Shown here piece by piece: positions 8,051-16,698 of a stretch of 64,000 nt of DNA. Source of the stretch: Alphaproteobacteria bacterium (GTDB taxonomy: Bacteria; Myxococcota_A; UBA796; CAJQPC01); NCBI GenBank assembly GCA_020632795.1, contig JACKEV010000014.1:351559-415558 (forward strand). Reading direction: 5' to 3'. The notes below the pieces were generated by a model. That model worked only from the letters and a program-made list of their open reading frames with translations. It did not search any database and was not told the origin of the DNA. Made by a program: the position numbers and the translations under genes. Numbering within the stretch: position 1 is the stretch's first letter; each line of letters begins with the position of its first letter.

Positions 8051-9204
8051 GTGACCTCCCGGTGAACCGTTCGCCAGATCGCGGCGGCCTCCCGGCAGGC
8101 TTCGAGCGGGGGGACCATCGCGACGCGCACATAACCGGCGCCCGCGTCGCTCACCCCGAAGAAGGTCCCGGGCGACACGACGATGCCGTGCTCCAGCAGG
8201 GCCAGGGCGTAGGACTGCTCGTCGTGGCCCTCGGGCGCGCGGACCCACAGGTAGAAGGTGGCCTCGGAGCCGACCAGCTCCAGGCCCAGCTCCTGGAAGA
8301 GGTCCAGGAAGACCGCCTTCTTCCGGCGCAGCAGGGCGCGGCGCGCGTCGGCGTGGGCGTCGTCGGCCCAGGCGGCGGCGGCGGCGGCGTTGGTCATGTC
8401 GGTGGGGGCCACGCCCGGGTTGACCCGCAGCGTCCGGTAGGCCGCGACCGCGCGGGGGTCCCCGGCCACGAAGCCGGAGCGGTAGCCGGTCATGCCCGAG
8501 CGCTTGGAGCAGGAGTGGATGACGAGCACGCCCTCATCGGAGACCTGCAGCAGGCTGGGGGGCGGCGCGTCGTCGTAGACGTCGGCGTAGCACTCGTCCG
8601 CGACGAGCAGGATGTCATGGCGCCGGCACAGCGCGTGGATCTGCGCGAGGTGCGCCAGGGACATCACCGCCCCGGTGGGGTTGTGCGGCGAGTTGATCCA
8701 CAGCATCCGGGTGCGCCGCAGCACGTCCTCGGGGATCTCCCAGGGGCGCTGCAGGAAGTCGCCCTCCAGCCGCTGGCAGTGCGTCTCCGCGCCCGCGAAC
8801 AGGGCCCCCCGGGAGTAGGCCGGGTAGCCCGGGTCGGGGAAGACGACCGTGCGGTCCGGCGCGGCCGGGTCGATGAAGGCCAGCGGCAGGTGGAACACCG
8901 CCTCCTTGCTGCCGGAGGTGGGCAGGATCTGGGTGGCCGGGTCCAGGGTCACCCCGAAGCGCCGGGCCATGTAGGCGGCGATGGCCTCGCGCAGCGCGCG
9001 CGGGCCCTGCACCGTGGGGTATTGGGAGACCTCGGGGATCGCCGCCAGCATCGCCTCGCGGATGTGCGGCGGGGTGGGCTCGATGGGGTCGCCCACGCCG
9101 AAGTCGTAGAGGGTCCGACCCGTCGCGCGCACCTGGCGCTTCTTCTCGTCCAGGGCGACGGTGGGGTAGGTGCTGAGCTGCGTGAGGAGGGGGTTCAGTC
9201 GCAC
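8047..9204 (-). CDS. dapC: Succinyldiaminopimelate aminotransferase (class I/II PLP enzyme)
   Basis: 385 residues from GTG 9202-9204. It is a fold-type I aminotransferase with NSPHNPTGA, ADECYADVY and the PLP-lysine motif SCSKRSGMTGYRSGF. The N-terminal FGVGDPIEPTPPHIREAM is typical of the DapC branch. It converts N-succinyl-2-amino-6-oxopimelate to N-succinyl-LL-DAP using glutamate. Four-base overlap with dapD downstream supports this specific assignment over a general aspartate aminotransferase. It is the first gene of the minus-strand operon; the promoter probably lies in 9205-9326, shared with the divergent WD40 gene. Confidence 0.92.
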   Translation of the reverse strand: MRLNPLLTQLSTYPTVALDEKKRQVRATGRTLYDFGVGDPIEPTPPHIREAMLAAIPEVSQYPTVQGPRALREAIAAYMARRFGVTLDPATQILPTSGSKEAVFHLPLAFIDPAAPDRTVVFPDPGYPAYSRGALFAGAETHCQRLEGDFLQRPWEIPEDVLRRTRMLWINSPHNPTGAVMSLAHLAQIHALCRRHDILLVADECYADVYDDAPPPSLLQVSDEGVLVIHSCSKRSGMTGYRSGFVAGDPRAVAAYRTLRVNPGVAPTDMTNAAAAAAWADDAHADARRALLRRKKAVFLDLFQELGLELVGSEATFYLWVRAPEGHDEQSYALALLEHGIVVSPGTFFGVSDAGAGYVRVAMVPPLEACREAAAIWRTVHREVT

Positions 9205-9326
9205 GATCCTGTGCTCCCAGGGGTCCCGTGCAGCGTAGCGCGCCGGGTGCTCCTTGTCAGCGGCGCCGTTGCGCCCTCGGCCCGGGGGGCGTAGAGGGAG
9301 CCTCGGCCTGAACCGGAGGTCCCCCG

Positions 9327-12173
9327 ATGTCGCCGCTTCTCCTGCTGATCGCCGCCGTCCAGGCCGATCCGGGCTGGTCCGCCCGGCTGCCCGCCTACAG
9401 CTACAGCACCCCGCTCGCCTGGGAGGCCGATCGCGTCGCGGTGGGCACCGACGACGGCGAGGTGCTGGTGTTCGACGCCCAGGGGCGGCCGGTCAGCCGG
9501 TGGAGCGTCCATCGCCTGGGGGTGGCCGAGCTGTCCCTGAGTGAGGACGGCGACCGCCTCCTCACCGTCGACTGGAAGGGCAAGGTCACCGTCTGGGACA
9601 CCGACACCGGGAAGAAGCTGGTCCGCTGGAAGCCCGACGGCCGGTGGAGCTGGCCCAGCGCGACCCTGTCCCCGGACGGCCGGGTCGCCCTGTACACCGG
9701 CGGGGACGCCGCCGAGCTGCGCCCCGTCGACGGCGGCCCCAAGCGCACCCTGTGGGACACCAGCCCCAGCGACACCGACACGATGGGCTTCGTGGGCGAC
9801 AAGGTCTACGCGCCGGCCGACTGGTCGACCCTGGGCACCTGGGACGTCGCCTCGGGCGCGCCCGGCCGGGCGGTGCCCCTGCAGGGCAGCAGCTACGCCA
9901 TCCGCGAGGGCGGCGGCCTGCTCTACAACATGGACCACGACGGCCGGGTCCAGCGGATCGACCCCGCCACGGGCCAGAGCGAGCGCCTCGACCTGACCGG
10001 GCTCTCGGACCTGCCCCTCGCGGTCAGCCCCGACGGCGGTCGGCTCAGCTTCGGCACCCTCGCGGTGGACGGGGTGGGGGCCAGCGTCGCCACCTGGGAC
10101 GTCGCCGAGGAGCGCCACCTGGCCATGGGCCCGTCCTTCCCCGACGGCCTCGCCGCGCTGGTCTACAGCCCCGACGGCGGTCGGCTCGCGGCGGTCAGCG
10201 GCACCGAGCTGCGGATCTTCGACGCCCCCTCCGGCGAGGAGGCCCCCGCCCCGCCCCACGGCGCCGAGGTGCGCGCTCTGGGCTTCTCCGGCGAGCAGGC
10301 CGTGGCGGTCTACCTCAACGGCGAGGTCTGGACCTGGCACCTGGAGGGCGGCGCGGTCGCCATCCACGCCCAGCTCCCCATGAGCACCGGCGGCTGGGGC
10401 GGCCAGGAGGTCGCCCTGCGCCCCGACGGCCAGGAGCTGGCGATGGTGACCCGCGCCGGCAGCCTGGTCCGCTGGGACCTGGCCACGAACACCGAGATCG
10501 AGGTGCTCATGGCCGAGGTCGAGGACTACCTCCAGGTCTTCTACGGCTTCGACGGCTCCCTGGCGGCGGTGGGCAGCGACTGGATCGTCACCTGGGACCC
10601 CGAGGGCGAGATGGTCGGCAAGATCCCCATCTACGACGCCGATCTGGTGGCGGTGGGCGCCGGGGGCCAGCGCATCGCGACCAGCGGCTACAACGGCAAC
10701 CTCGCCCTGCACGAGATCGCCGAGGACAAGGTGGCCTGGACCGCCCGGGTGGACGGCGGCCTGGTGGACCTGCGCTTCCTGCCCTCCGGGGCCCTGCTGG
10801 GGACGGACTGGAGCGGCACGCTCCGCTTCTTCGACGGCGAGACCGGCCAGCCGGACCTCACCCGCTTCAAGGATGCCCTGCTCATGGACTCCATGGAGGA
10901 GGCCGAGGCCGCGACGACCGACCCCACGGGCGCCTGGCACCTCGCCTCCGGGGACGCCGGGGACCTCGCCCTCCGGAGCCTGCCCGACGGGGAGCTGGCC
11001 AGCGTGGTGTTCCACCAGTGGCCCTGGGACTTCGGGCAGAGCTACGCCCGCGTCGCGATGCACCCCGACGGCCAGCGCGCCCTGACCGCCAACCCGCGCG
11101 GGGTCGTCCAGCTCTGGGACCTCTCCGAGGAGACCGGGCGCCTCACGCGCACCTTCGACGCCCCCCAGCCCGGCGCCTTCGCGGTGACGGGCGGCGGCGG
11201 CCAGCTCGCGGCCGGCCTGAGCGAGGGGCGGCTGATGGTGTGGGACGCGGCCGGCGCCCTGCGCGAGGTCACCTTGGAGGGCGAGCCGCTCGACCTCGCG
11301 ATCTCCCCGGACGGCCGGCACCTCGTGGTGGCGCTCGCCGAGCGCATCGAGCTGTACGGCCTCGACGACCTCGCCCTCCGCTGGAGCGCCGAGCCCTTCG
11401 GCTACATCGCGCGCACGGTCCGCTTCGACGCGGGCGGCGCGGTGGTCTGGGTCCAGGCCGACGACGGCACCCTGGCCCGGCTGGACGTGGCCACTGGCGA
11501 GAGCCTCTATGTCGACCTGCCCATCTGGCCGAGCGGCTTCACCCGGCTGGACGACGGGCGCTTCGTGGTGCTCTCGGACTACGACGGCCTGGCCGTGCAG
11601 AAGGCGGACGGCGGCTGGAAGACCCGCCGCGTGCCCCGCCGGAAGCGCTGGGATCTGTCGGGTGAGGTGGTCTCCTGCGGCGACCGCGTGATCCTGGGGA
11701 CCTTCAGCTTCTGGGGGGCTGGAGCCCCCGCCTTCTACAGCACCCGGGACGGCATCAAGGGTCGGCTGGGCGCGGCCGAGACCGAGGGCCTGAGCCCCGA
11801 GCGCCTGGCCTGCCAGGGCGACCGGGTGGCCGCGGCCCAGTCCGGCGGTCAGGTCCGCATCCTCGACTTCCCCGAAGGCCGCACCCTGCGCGAGCTGCCC
11901 GGCGACGGCACCGCCATCGCGGACCTGGCCTTCCTGCCCGGCGGGCGCCTGGCCACCGCCTCGCTGTCCGGCTTCGTGCGGATCTGGGACGTGGAGACCG
12001 GCGCGCTGATCTCCGAGCACGCCCACCGCGACGAGATCATCCCGCCGCCGCCCCCGCCCCCCGGGGCCGCCTGGGGCGAGGCCCTTGAGCTGGGGGGGGA
12101 GGGAGGGCTGCTGGAGCAGCTCTTCCTGGAGGGCGAGGGCGCGCCGCTGGAGGCGCCGCCGTCCGAGGAGTGA
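9327..12173 (+). CDS. Exported WD40 / beta-propeller repeat protein
   Basis: 948 residues. GGAGG lies seven bases before ATG 9327. A short signal-peptide-like start (MSPLLLLIAAVQADPG) is followed by many WD40-type blades with recurring SPDGxxL and WDxxTG patterns (for example LSPDGRVALYTG, GKVTVWDTDTGKK, GFVRIWDVETGAL). The length fits two or more propellers. The C-terminus has a proline run (PPPPPPPGAAW) and an acidic tail. These repeats form protein-interaction scaffolds; no enzymatic domain is visible. It is followed after 55 bases by a lipoprotein gene in the same direction. The product is probably periplasmic or secreted; the partner is unknown. Confidence 0.85.
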   Translation: MSPLLLLIAAVQADPGWSARLPAYSYSTPLAWEADRVAVGTDDGEVLVFDAQGRPVSRWSVHRLGVAELSLSEDGDRLLTVDWKGKVTVWDTDTGKKLVRWKPDGRWSWPSATLSPDGRVALYTGGDAAELRPVDGGPKRTLWDTSPSDTDTMGFVGDKVYAPADWSTLGTWDVASGAPGRAVPLQGSSYAIREGGGLLYNMDHDGRVQRIDPATGQSERLDLTGLSDLPLAVSPDGGRLSFGTLAVDGVGASVATWDVAEERHLAMGPSFPDGLAALVYSPDGGRLAAVSGTELRIFDAPSGEEAPAPPHGAEVRALGFSGEQAVAVYLNGEVWTWHLEGGAVAIHAQLPMSTGGWGGQEVALRPDGQELAMVTRAGSLVRWDLATNTEIEVLMAEVEDYLQVFYGFDGSLAAVGSDWIVTWDPEGEMVGKIPIYDADLVAVGAGGQRIATSGYNGNLALHEIAEDKVAWTARVDGGLVDLRFLPSGALLGTDWSGTLRFFDGETGQPDLTRFKDALLMDSMEEAEAATTDPTGAWHLASGDAGDLALRSLPDGELASVVFHQWPWDFGQSYARVAMHPDGQRALTANPRGVVQLWDLSEETGRLTRTFDAPQPGAFAVTGGGGQLAAGLSEGRLMVWDAAGALREVTLEGEPLDLAISPDGRHLVVALAERIELYGLDDLALRWSAEPFGYIARTVRFDAGGAVVWVQADDGTLARLDVATGESLYVDLPIWPSGFTRLDDGRFVVLSDYDGLAVQKADGGWKTRRVPRRKRWDLSGEVVSCGDRVILGTFSFWGAGAPAFYSTRDGIKGRLGAAETEGLSPERLACQGDRVAAAQSGGQVRILDFPEGRTLRELPGDGTAIADLAFLPGGRLATASLSGFVRIWDVETGALISEHAHRDEIIPPPPPPPGAAWGEALELGGEGGLLEQLFLEGEGAPLEAPPSEE

Positions 12174-12228
12174 CCGGCCGACCGGCCGCGCGATACACTC
12201 CCGGCGCCCCTCCACCTCTGGAGCCCCG

Positions 12229-13023
12229 ATGATCCTCGCCCTCCTGCTGCTCGGCTGCACAGACCCCGAGCCCATCGCCAAGGCGGCCTGCCAGGCCGTG
12301 CCCGGCCTCTCCGTCGACCCCGAAGGCCTCGCGCTGCTGGAGCCCCTGCTCACCCCGACCGAGGGCACCCTGCTCGCCCAGGCCGAGCCCACCCTGGGCC
12401 TCACGGCGGCCGGCCCGGCCACGATGGCGAAGCTGCGCGCCGAGGCGTCGTGTGAGGTCGGGGAGGTGGAGTCGGCGGGCTCGGGGCGCTGGGCGGTCCC
12501 GGTGACCCGCACCGCGCCCTCCATCACGCCGGACGGCCAGCTCGGCGAGCCCGAGACCACCGAGCTGTCCTGGCAGGTGGTCGCCGACGACGGCGGCCGG
12601 GTCGAGACCGGGCTCAAGAAGGCCATCGCGATGCGCAAGAGCGCCCACGAGGCGGTCGAGCAGGACGACCTGCGCCGCGCGGCCAGCACCCTGCGGGCCC
12701 TCAAGAAGAGCTACGGCGACCCCGCCCTGGCGGTGGACATCGCCCTGGCCGAGGCGGCCTTCGACAAGCGCGAGTACGCCCGCAAGCTGCAGAACGTCTT
12801 CGTCTCCGCCGACGACGTGGTGGTCGCGACCTTGACCAACAGCGGCGACAAGGCCCTGAGCGCGGTCACCGTGGCCGCCGACTTCGAGACCGCGGAGGGC
12901 CCGAAGCGCACCACCGCCGCGCTGACCGACGTCGCCGCCGGGGCGACGGTCGAGGTCCGCCTGGAGATCCCCGAGGGCGCTGAGGGCGGCGTCAAGCTGA
13001 GCACCGCCGACTTCGAGTTCTGA
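12229..13023 (+). CDS. Lipoprotein of unknown function (paralogue of the 42624 gene)
   Basis: 264 residues. MILALLLLGCTDPEP is a short signal peptide with lipobox LLGC. The N-terminal half contains ACQAVPGLSVDPEG and LRAEASCEV. The middle has a helical HEAVEQDDLRRAASTLRALK segment ending SYGDP, and the C-terminus is a beta-domain like FxLyD or CARDB (DDVVVATLTNSGDKALSAV). The same layout (lipobox, CRALPGLWLD, NSLCAV, AEAGDYGAAIQGFEDL) occurs in the lipoprotein at 42624, so the two are probable paralogues. It may be co-transcribed with the upstream WD40 gene. Function is unknown. Confidence 0.75.
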   Translation: MILALLLLGCTDPEPIAKAACQAVPGLSVDPEGLALLEPLLTPTEGTLLAQAEPTLGLTAAGPATMAKLRAEASCEVGEVESAGSGRWAVPVTRTAPSITPDGQLGEPETTELSWQVVADDGGRVETGLKKAIAMRKSAHEAVEQDDLRRAASTLRALKKSYGDPALAVDIALAEAAFDKREYARKLQNVFVSADDVVVATLTNSGDKALSAVTVAADFETAEGPKRTTAALTDVAAGATVEVRLEIPEGAEGGVKLSTADFEF

Positions 13024-13035
13024 GGAGGGGCGCGC

Positions 13036-13746
13036 TCAGCGGGGCCGTTCGTAGAGGAAGCGGCTGCCACCGACCCGCACCAGGTCGCCGTTGTTGAGGG
13101 GCCGCTCCCGGATCGGCTCGCCGTTGACGTGCACGGGGGCCCGCCAGGTGTGGCGGTGGATGACGTGCTGGCGGCCGTTCCAGCGCAGCGCGGCGACCTC
13201 ACCCCAGGTGAGCCACCCCCGCACCGGGATCAGGGCCCCGCCGCCGAAGGTGAGGCCACCCTCCTCGGGGAACCAGAAGTGGGTGGGGCGCTCCGCGTCG
13301 ATGAGCCGGGCGTGCTCCACGGCGCGGGCGTTGCGCTGCATCATCTCAATGGCGGCGGGGGAGAGCTGGTAGGTCGCGCCCTGGTCGGGCATCAGCGTGG
13401 CCGGGGAGTAGGCGGGCAGGTAGTCGATGAGCCGGCCCTTCCAGAAGCGGTCCCGCACGCCGTCTTCCAGGTAGATGAGGGTGAAGCGCCCGATCCGCAG
13501 CTCGTCCCGGGTGCTGAGGACGTGGTCCTGGATGACCTTCCCGTTGACCAGGGTGCCGTTCTGGGCGTCGAGGTCGTGCAGCACGGCCCGGCCCCCGATG
13601 CGGACGATGCGGGCGTGCTCCCGGCTGACCGAGACGTTGGGGAGCTGGAGGTCGGCGTCGTCGCTGCGCCCGATGAGGGTCTCCCCCTCCGGCAGGGCGA
13701 AGACCTGGCTGCGCTGCTGGGTGAGCTTGACGATGAGCCGTGGCAT
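13036..13746 (-). CDS. FHA-domain protein with a second, degenerate FHA-like module
   Basis: 236 residues from ATG 13744-13746 (a TTG lies one codon upstream). The N-terminal 95 residues are a complete FHA domain: GETLIGRSDDADLQLP, SVSREHARI and DAQNGTLVNG, carrying the conserved Arg, Ser, His and Asn-Gly. It should bind phosphothreonine peptides. After a linker, the last 70 residues (VHVNGEPIRERPLNNGDLVR) resemble the end of a second FHA fold that has lost the phosphate-contact motifs. No membrane segment is visible, so it is cytosolic. It is transcribed away from the phosphatidylcholine synthase gene. Confidence 0.88.
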   Translation of the reverse strand: MPRLIVKLTQQRSQVFALPEGETLIGRSDDADLQLPNVSVSREHARIVRIGGRAVLHDLDAQNGTLVNGKVIQDHVLSTRDELRIGRFTLIYLEDGVRDRFWKGRLIDYLPAYSPATLMPDQGATYQLSPAAIEMMQRNARAVEHARLIDAERPTHFWFPEEGGLTFGGGALIPVRGWLTWGEVAALRWNGRQHVIHRHTWRAPVHVNGEPIRERPLNNGDLVRVGGSRFLYERPR

Positions 13747-13840
13747 CAAGAGCGTTTATCCCGGGGAAGCCGAGGCGGCTTCATGGAGACAGCGCGGGCG
13801 TAGGGTGCCGCCGTTTGCCCCAGCGCCTCCAGGGGCTTAC

Positions 13841-14602
13841 ATGCGCCCGACCCGACCCCGCTCCGGAGCCCCCATCCCTGACGCGCGCCCCCCCGTGACG
13901 CCCCTCCGGCGGCTCCTGGCGTGGGGGGTCCACCTCTACACCGCCAGCGGGGTGCTGTGGGGGCTGTTCGCCTTGGAGGCCATCTTCGAGGGCCGCTACG
14001 GGCACGCCTACTGGTGGATGCTGTTCGCGGTGGTCGTGGACAGCACCGATGGCCCGATGGCCCGGCGGATCCGGGTCAAGGAGGCCGTCCCGGAGATCGA
14101 CGGGGCGCTGCTCGACAACATCGTCGACTTCCTCACCTGGACGTTCGTGCCCCTGGTGCTCATCTGGCACGCCGGCTGGGCGCCGGACCCGGCCTGGCCC
14201 TGGCTGGCCCTGGCCCTGGTGGGCAGCCTGTACGCCTTCTCCCACGCGGACGCCAAGCAGACGAAGAAGGGCTTCTTCCGGGGTTTTCCTTCGTACTGGA
14301 ACGTCGCGGCCTTCTACATCGACGTCTACGTGCGCCACCTCGGGGCGTGGGCGGTCGCCGGGGTGCTGGCCGGGCTCGCCCTGCTCAGCGTCCTGCCGGT
14401 GCGCTTCGTCTACCCCAACCGGGTCAAGCGCTTCCGCCCCTTCTTCTTCGGCGGGGGCGCGCTGAGCGCGGCGCTGTACTTCTACATGTTCTCGATCTAC
14501 CCCGACGTACCGGCGTGGATGATCGGCGCCGCGAGCCTCTACCCGGCGGGGTACGTCCTCGCGTCGGTGTACCTGGACTGGGAGGATCGGAGGAGCGCGT
14601 AG
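13841..14602 (+). CDS. pcs: Phosphatidylcholine synthase (CDP-alcohol phosphatidyltransferase)
   Basis: 253 residues from ATG 13841. The protein has about seven or eight membrane helices and the CDP-alcohol transferase signature as DGPMARRIRVKEAVPEIDG followed by ALLDNIVD. This variant, together with FPSYWNVAAFYIDVY, is characteristic of bacterial phosphatidylcholine synthase rather than phosphatidylglycerol- or phosphatidylserine-forming enzymes. It condenses choline with CDP-diacylglycerol in the inner membrane. The length matches the family (about 240-250). The gene stands alone, so choline must come from elsewhere in the genome or the environment. Confidence 0.88.
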   Translation: MRPTRPRSGAPIPDARPPVTPLRRLLAWGVHLYTASGVLWGLFALEAIFEGRYGHAYWWMLFAVVVDSTDGPMARRIRVKEAVPEIDGALLDNIVDFLTWTFVPLVLIWHAGWAPDPAWPWLALALVGSLYAFSHADAKQTKKGFFRGFPSYWNVAAFYIDVYVRHLGAWAVAGVLAGLALLSVLPVRFVYPNRVKRFRPFFFGGGALSAALYFYMFSIYPDVPAWMIGAASLYPAGYVLASVYLDWEDRRSA

Positions 14603-15011
14603 GGGCCGCTATCGTAGCGGGGGTGGTTGCTGAAGGGTCGGTGAGGACAGGTGATGTCTTGCTCAGTTCGAAGGGGGGGCGACTCCCCGAGATGGGGCTC
14701 GTCCGGTGCTCCACACCGGCTCCGGACTCGCTGGAGGCTTGGTGGAGTGGGCGGAAGTCAGCGTGGAGGGGGCGCGTCCAGCGCCCGGGAGATCTTCCTC
14801 TTCATCCTGATTATCAGATCGGGGCCACCAAGGGACCTTATGAGTCCCTATTGGCTCCCTTGACTTCAACGCTATCTCTGCGGGTCTCCCGGGCGCTGGA
14901 CGCGCCCCCTCCACGCCAAGAATCACACCTTTCTCAGACCCTCCAGCGAGTCCTGGAACGGACGAGCTCATCCCCGGGGAGCCCCGGCGTCAGCACCCTC
15001 CATGAAGGCCT
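14603..15011. other. Intergenic region with a long perfect inverted repeat
   Basis: About 410 bases between two convergent genes with no credible coding sequence. Its centre (about 14793-14884) is clearly AT-richer than its surroundings and is flanked by the two arms of a 32-base perfect inverted repeat, listed separately. No RNA gene or transposase is recognised. Confidence 0.6.
14761..14916. repeat. 32-bp perfect inverted repeat around a 92-bp spacer
   Basis: Arms 14761-14792 and 14885-14916 are exact reverse complements over 32 bases; the arm contains GCGTGGAGGGGGCGCG. The match stops at both ends. It could be a small non-autonomous mobile element (MITE-like), a bidirectional terminator or a structured RNA. 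No target-site duplication is evident. Confidence 0.85.
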
Positions 15012-15185
15012 TCAAGAACCTGCCACCGGCTCCGCCCAGTAGAACTGCTTGTGCCCCCGCGCCGTGAACCGCGCCACCATCGCCTCGGCCTCCTCCTCGC
15101 TCGCGCACCGGGCCACCTCGAACACCTGCCCGTTGTCGTCCTGCCGCATCACCTTGTGGGGCACCGGCGCGGCCTCCCGAGCCAT
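15012..15185 (-). CDS. Small SPOR-like protein, 57 residues
   Basis: The gene starts at ATG 15183-15185, overlapping the stop of the upstream lipoprotein gene as ATGA. The sequence contains KVMRQDDNGQVFEVARCAS, a helical EEEAEAMVARFTARGH segment and KQFYWAEP at the end. Small proteins of this pattern (VMRQDDNG...AR......GHKQxYW) are widespread and usually annotated as SPOR-domain-like, with one beta-alpha-beta repeat. Function is unproven. The coupled start and conserved motif make it a real gene despite its size. Confidence 0.75.
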   Translation of the reverse strand: MAREAAPVPHKVMRQDDNGQVFEVARCASEEEAEAMVARFTARGHKQFYWAEPVAGS

Positions 15186-16639
15186 CAGTAGAGCCAGCCC
15201 CACCGGGCGTGGTCGGTCCCCAGCCGCACCTCGGTCTCCGCCTGGATGTCGAGGATCGTCGGCTCCCCGCTGCCGTCTCGGGCGTCCAGGTACATGCCGC
15301 AGGTGCCCGGGCCGTTCATCATCACCGGCTCCATCGGCCACAGGCCCGGCCCGCGGGGCGGCGGCAGGGTGAGGCTGGGGCCCGCACCCTCATGCAACAC
15401 GATCTGCACGCTGTCCCCCGGGATGGCCTCCAGCTCGGCGTCCGGCTCGGCCCAGGACACCTCGGGGCAGGGGCTGGCGTCCCCGGAGCTGGCCGGGACC
15501 TGGAGCGTGCCGTTGTTCTCCACCGGCCAGATGTTGAACAGGTCGGTGACCGGCTGACCCCACCGCGTCCAGCTCTGCGCGCTGGTGTCGGTGGCCCACA
15601 CCGCCGCCGTGGCGTCGTCCCGCAGCACGAACAGGAGGTCGCCGTCGGTGGTGATCTGCACCAGGGGGTTGGGGCAGGTGTGTTGCCAGTGGGGGCGCTG
15701 ATCCTCGGGCAGCGCGGGCTGCACGGTGGTGGTCGTGTCGTTGCGCACGTCCGCCACCAGCAGGGTGTTGAGCATCGGGGCCTCCTCCCCCGTGCGCTGC
15801 CGGCCCACCAGCACGCGGCCCTCCACGCGGGTGTGCAGCACCACCAGCTCCGCGAACGTCGCGTTCGGCCAGACCGTGCCCAGCGGCGCGGCGTTCACCG
15901 CGTCCGGGCGGTCCCACACCAGCGCGGCGCCGCCGCCCTCGTGGTCCTCGGACAGCCACACCATCACGCCGCCCACCATCAGGGTCTCCGCGGCGCGGTG
16001 GTCGCTCAGGTGCAGGGGATCGTCCTCCAGGGAGATCCAGCCGCACTGTGTGTCATCCAGGGTGCAGGCCGGCAGCCAGCCGTCCGTCCCGCGCCGGCCG
16101 ATGGGGCGCCAGCCCTCCAGCACGGTCACCTGGCCGTCGGCGTCCATGAACAGGCCGGCCTGGGACCCGCGCGGCCGGGCCACCGAGCCGTCCGGGCCCA
16201 GGTACAGGGTCGGCCCGCTGTCCTGCGCCTCGGTGGTGCGGGCCACCCGCGCCCCGGCGCGGTCGAACACCACGACCTCGTCGAGGGCCTGGGACACCCC
16301 CGCGCCCTCCTCCCAGGTCCAGACCCCCAGCGCCCCGATCCAGTCGGCGTTCACGCTGAGCGAGAGCGTGAAGGTGGCGCCGTCGGGCGGGGAGAGGTCC
16401 TCCCCGAAGGTGTGCAGGGTGCGCGTCGTACCGTCCGCCTGCATCGCGAGCAGGTCCTGGCCGTCCTGGGTCCACAAGGAGAGGCGCTCGGGGTCGCCGG
16501 TCTCCTCGGTCGGGCACAGCAGCGAGGTGACCTCGCCGCCGCTGTCCCACCCCGGCCCTCCGTTGAGCGCGGTGTCGGCGGTGTCCTTCCCCCGGCAGGC
16601 GCCGAGGCACAGCAGGATCGTCAGGAGCATCGGTCGCAT
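15185..16639 (-). CDS. Lipoprotein of unknown function
   Basis: 484 residues. LLTILLCLGACRGKDTADT is a signal peptide with lipobox LGAC. An alternative start three codons in (ATG 16628-16630) would also leave the signal. The mature part is beta-rich, with segments resembling propeller blades (LDEVVVFDRAGARVARTT, DGQVTVLEGW, TTVQPALPEDQ) and several scattered cysteines. No catalytic motif was recognised. It is translationally coupled to the small SPOR-like gene downstream. Confidence 0.75.
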   Translation of the reverse strand: MRPMLLTILLCLGACRGKDTADTALNGGPGWDSGGEVTSLLCPTEETGDPERLSLWTQDGQDLLAMQADGTTRTLHTFGEDLSPPDGATFTLSLSVNADWIGALGVWTWEEGAGVSQALDEVVVFDRAGARVARTTEAQDSGPTLYLGPDGSVARPRGSQAGLFMDADGQVTVLEGWRPIGRRGTDGWLPACTLDDTQCGWISLEDDPLHLSDHRAAETLMVGGVMVWLSEDHEGGGAALVWDRPDAVNAAPLGTVWPNATFAELVVLHTRVEGRVLVGRQRTGEEAPMLNTLLVADVRNDTTTTVQPALPEDQRPHWQHTCPNPLVQITTDGDLLFVLRDDATAAVWATDTSAQSWTRWGQPVTDLFNIWPVENNGTLQVPASSGDASPCPEVSWAEPDAELEAIPGDSVQIVLHEGAGPSLTLPPPRGPGLWPMEPVMMNGPGTCGMYLDARDGSGEPTILDIQAETEVRLGTDHARWGWLY

Positions 16640-16698
16640 GCCGGCAGTCTACCCCATGCGCCGCGACATCCGTCGCCCCGCCGGGATATGGACCCCCT

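Noticed and set aside
9195..12704. 1169-residue open frame antisense to the WD40 gene
   Set aside because: Gly/Val/Ala/Arg-rich composition without domains; a typical shadow of a GC-rich gene with strong third-position G/C.
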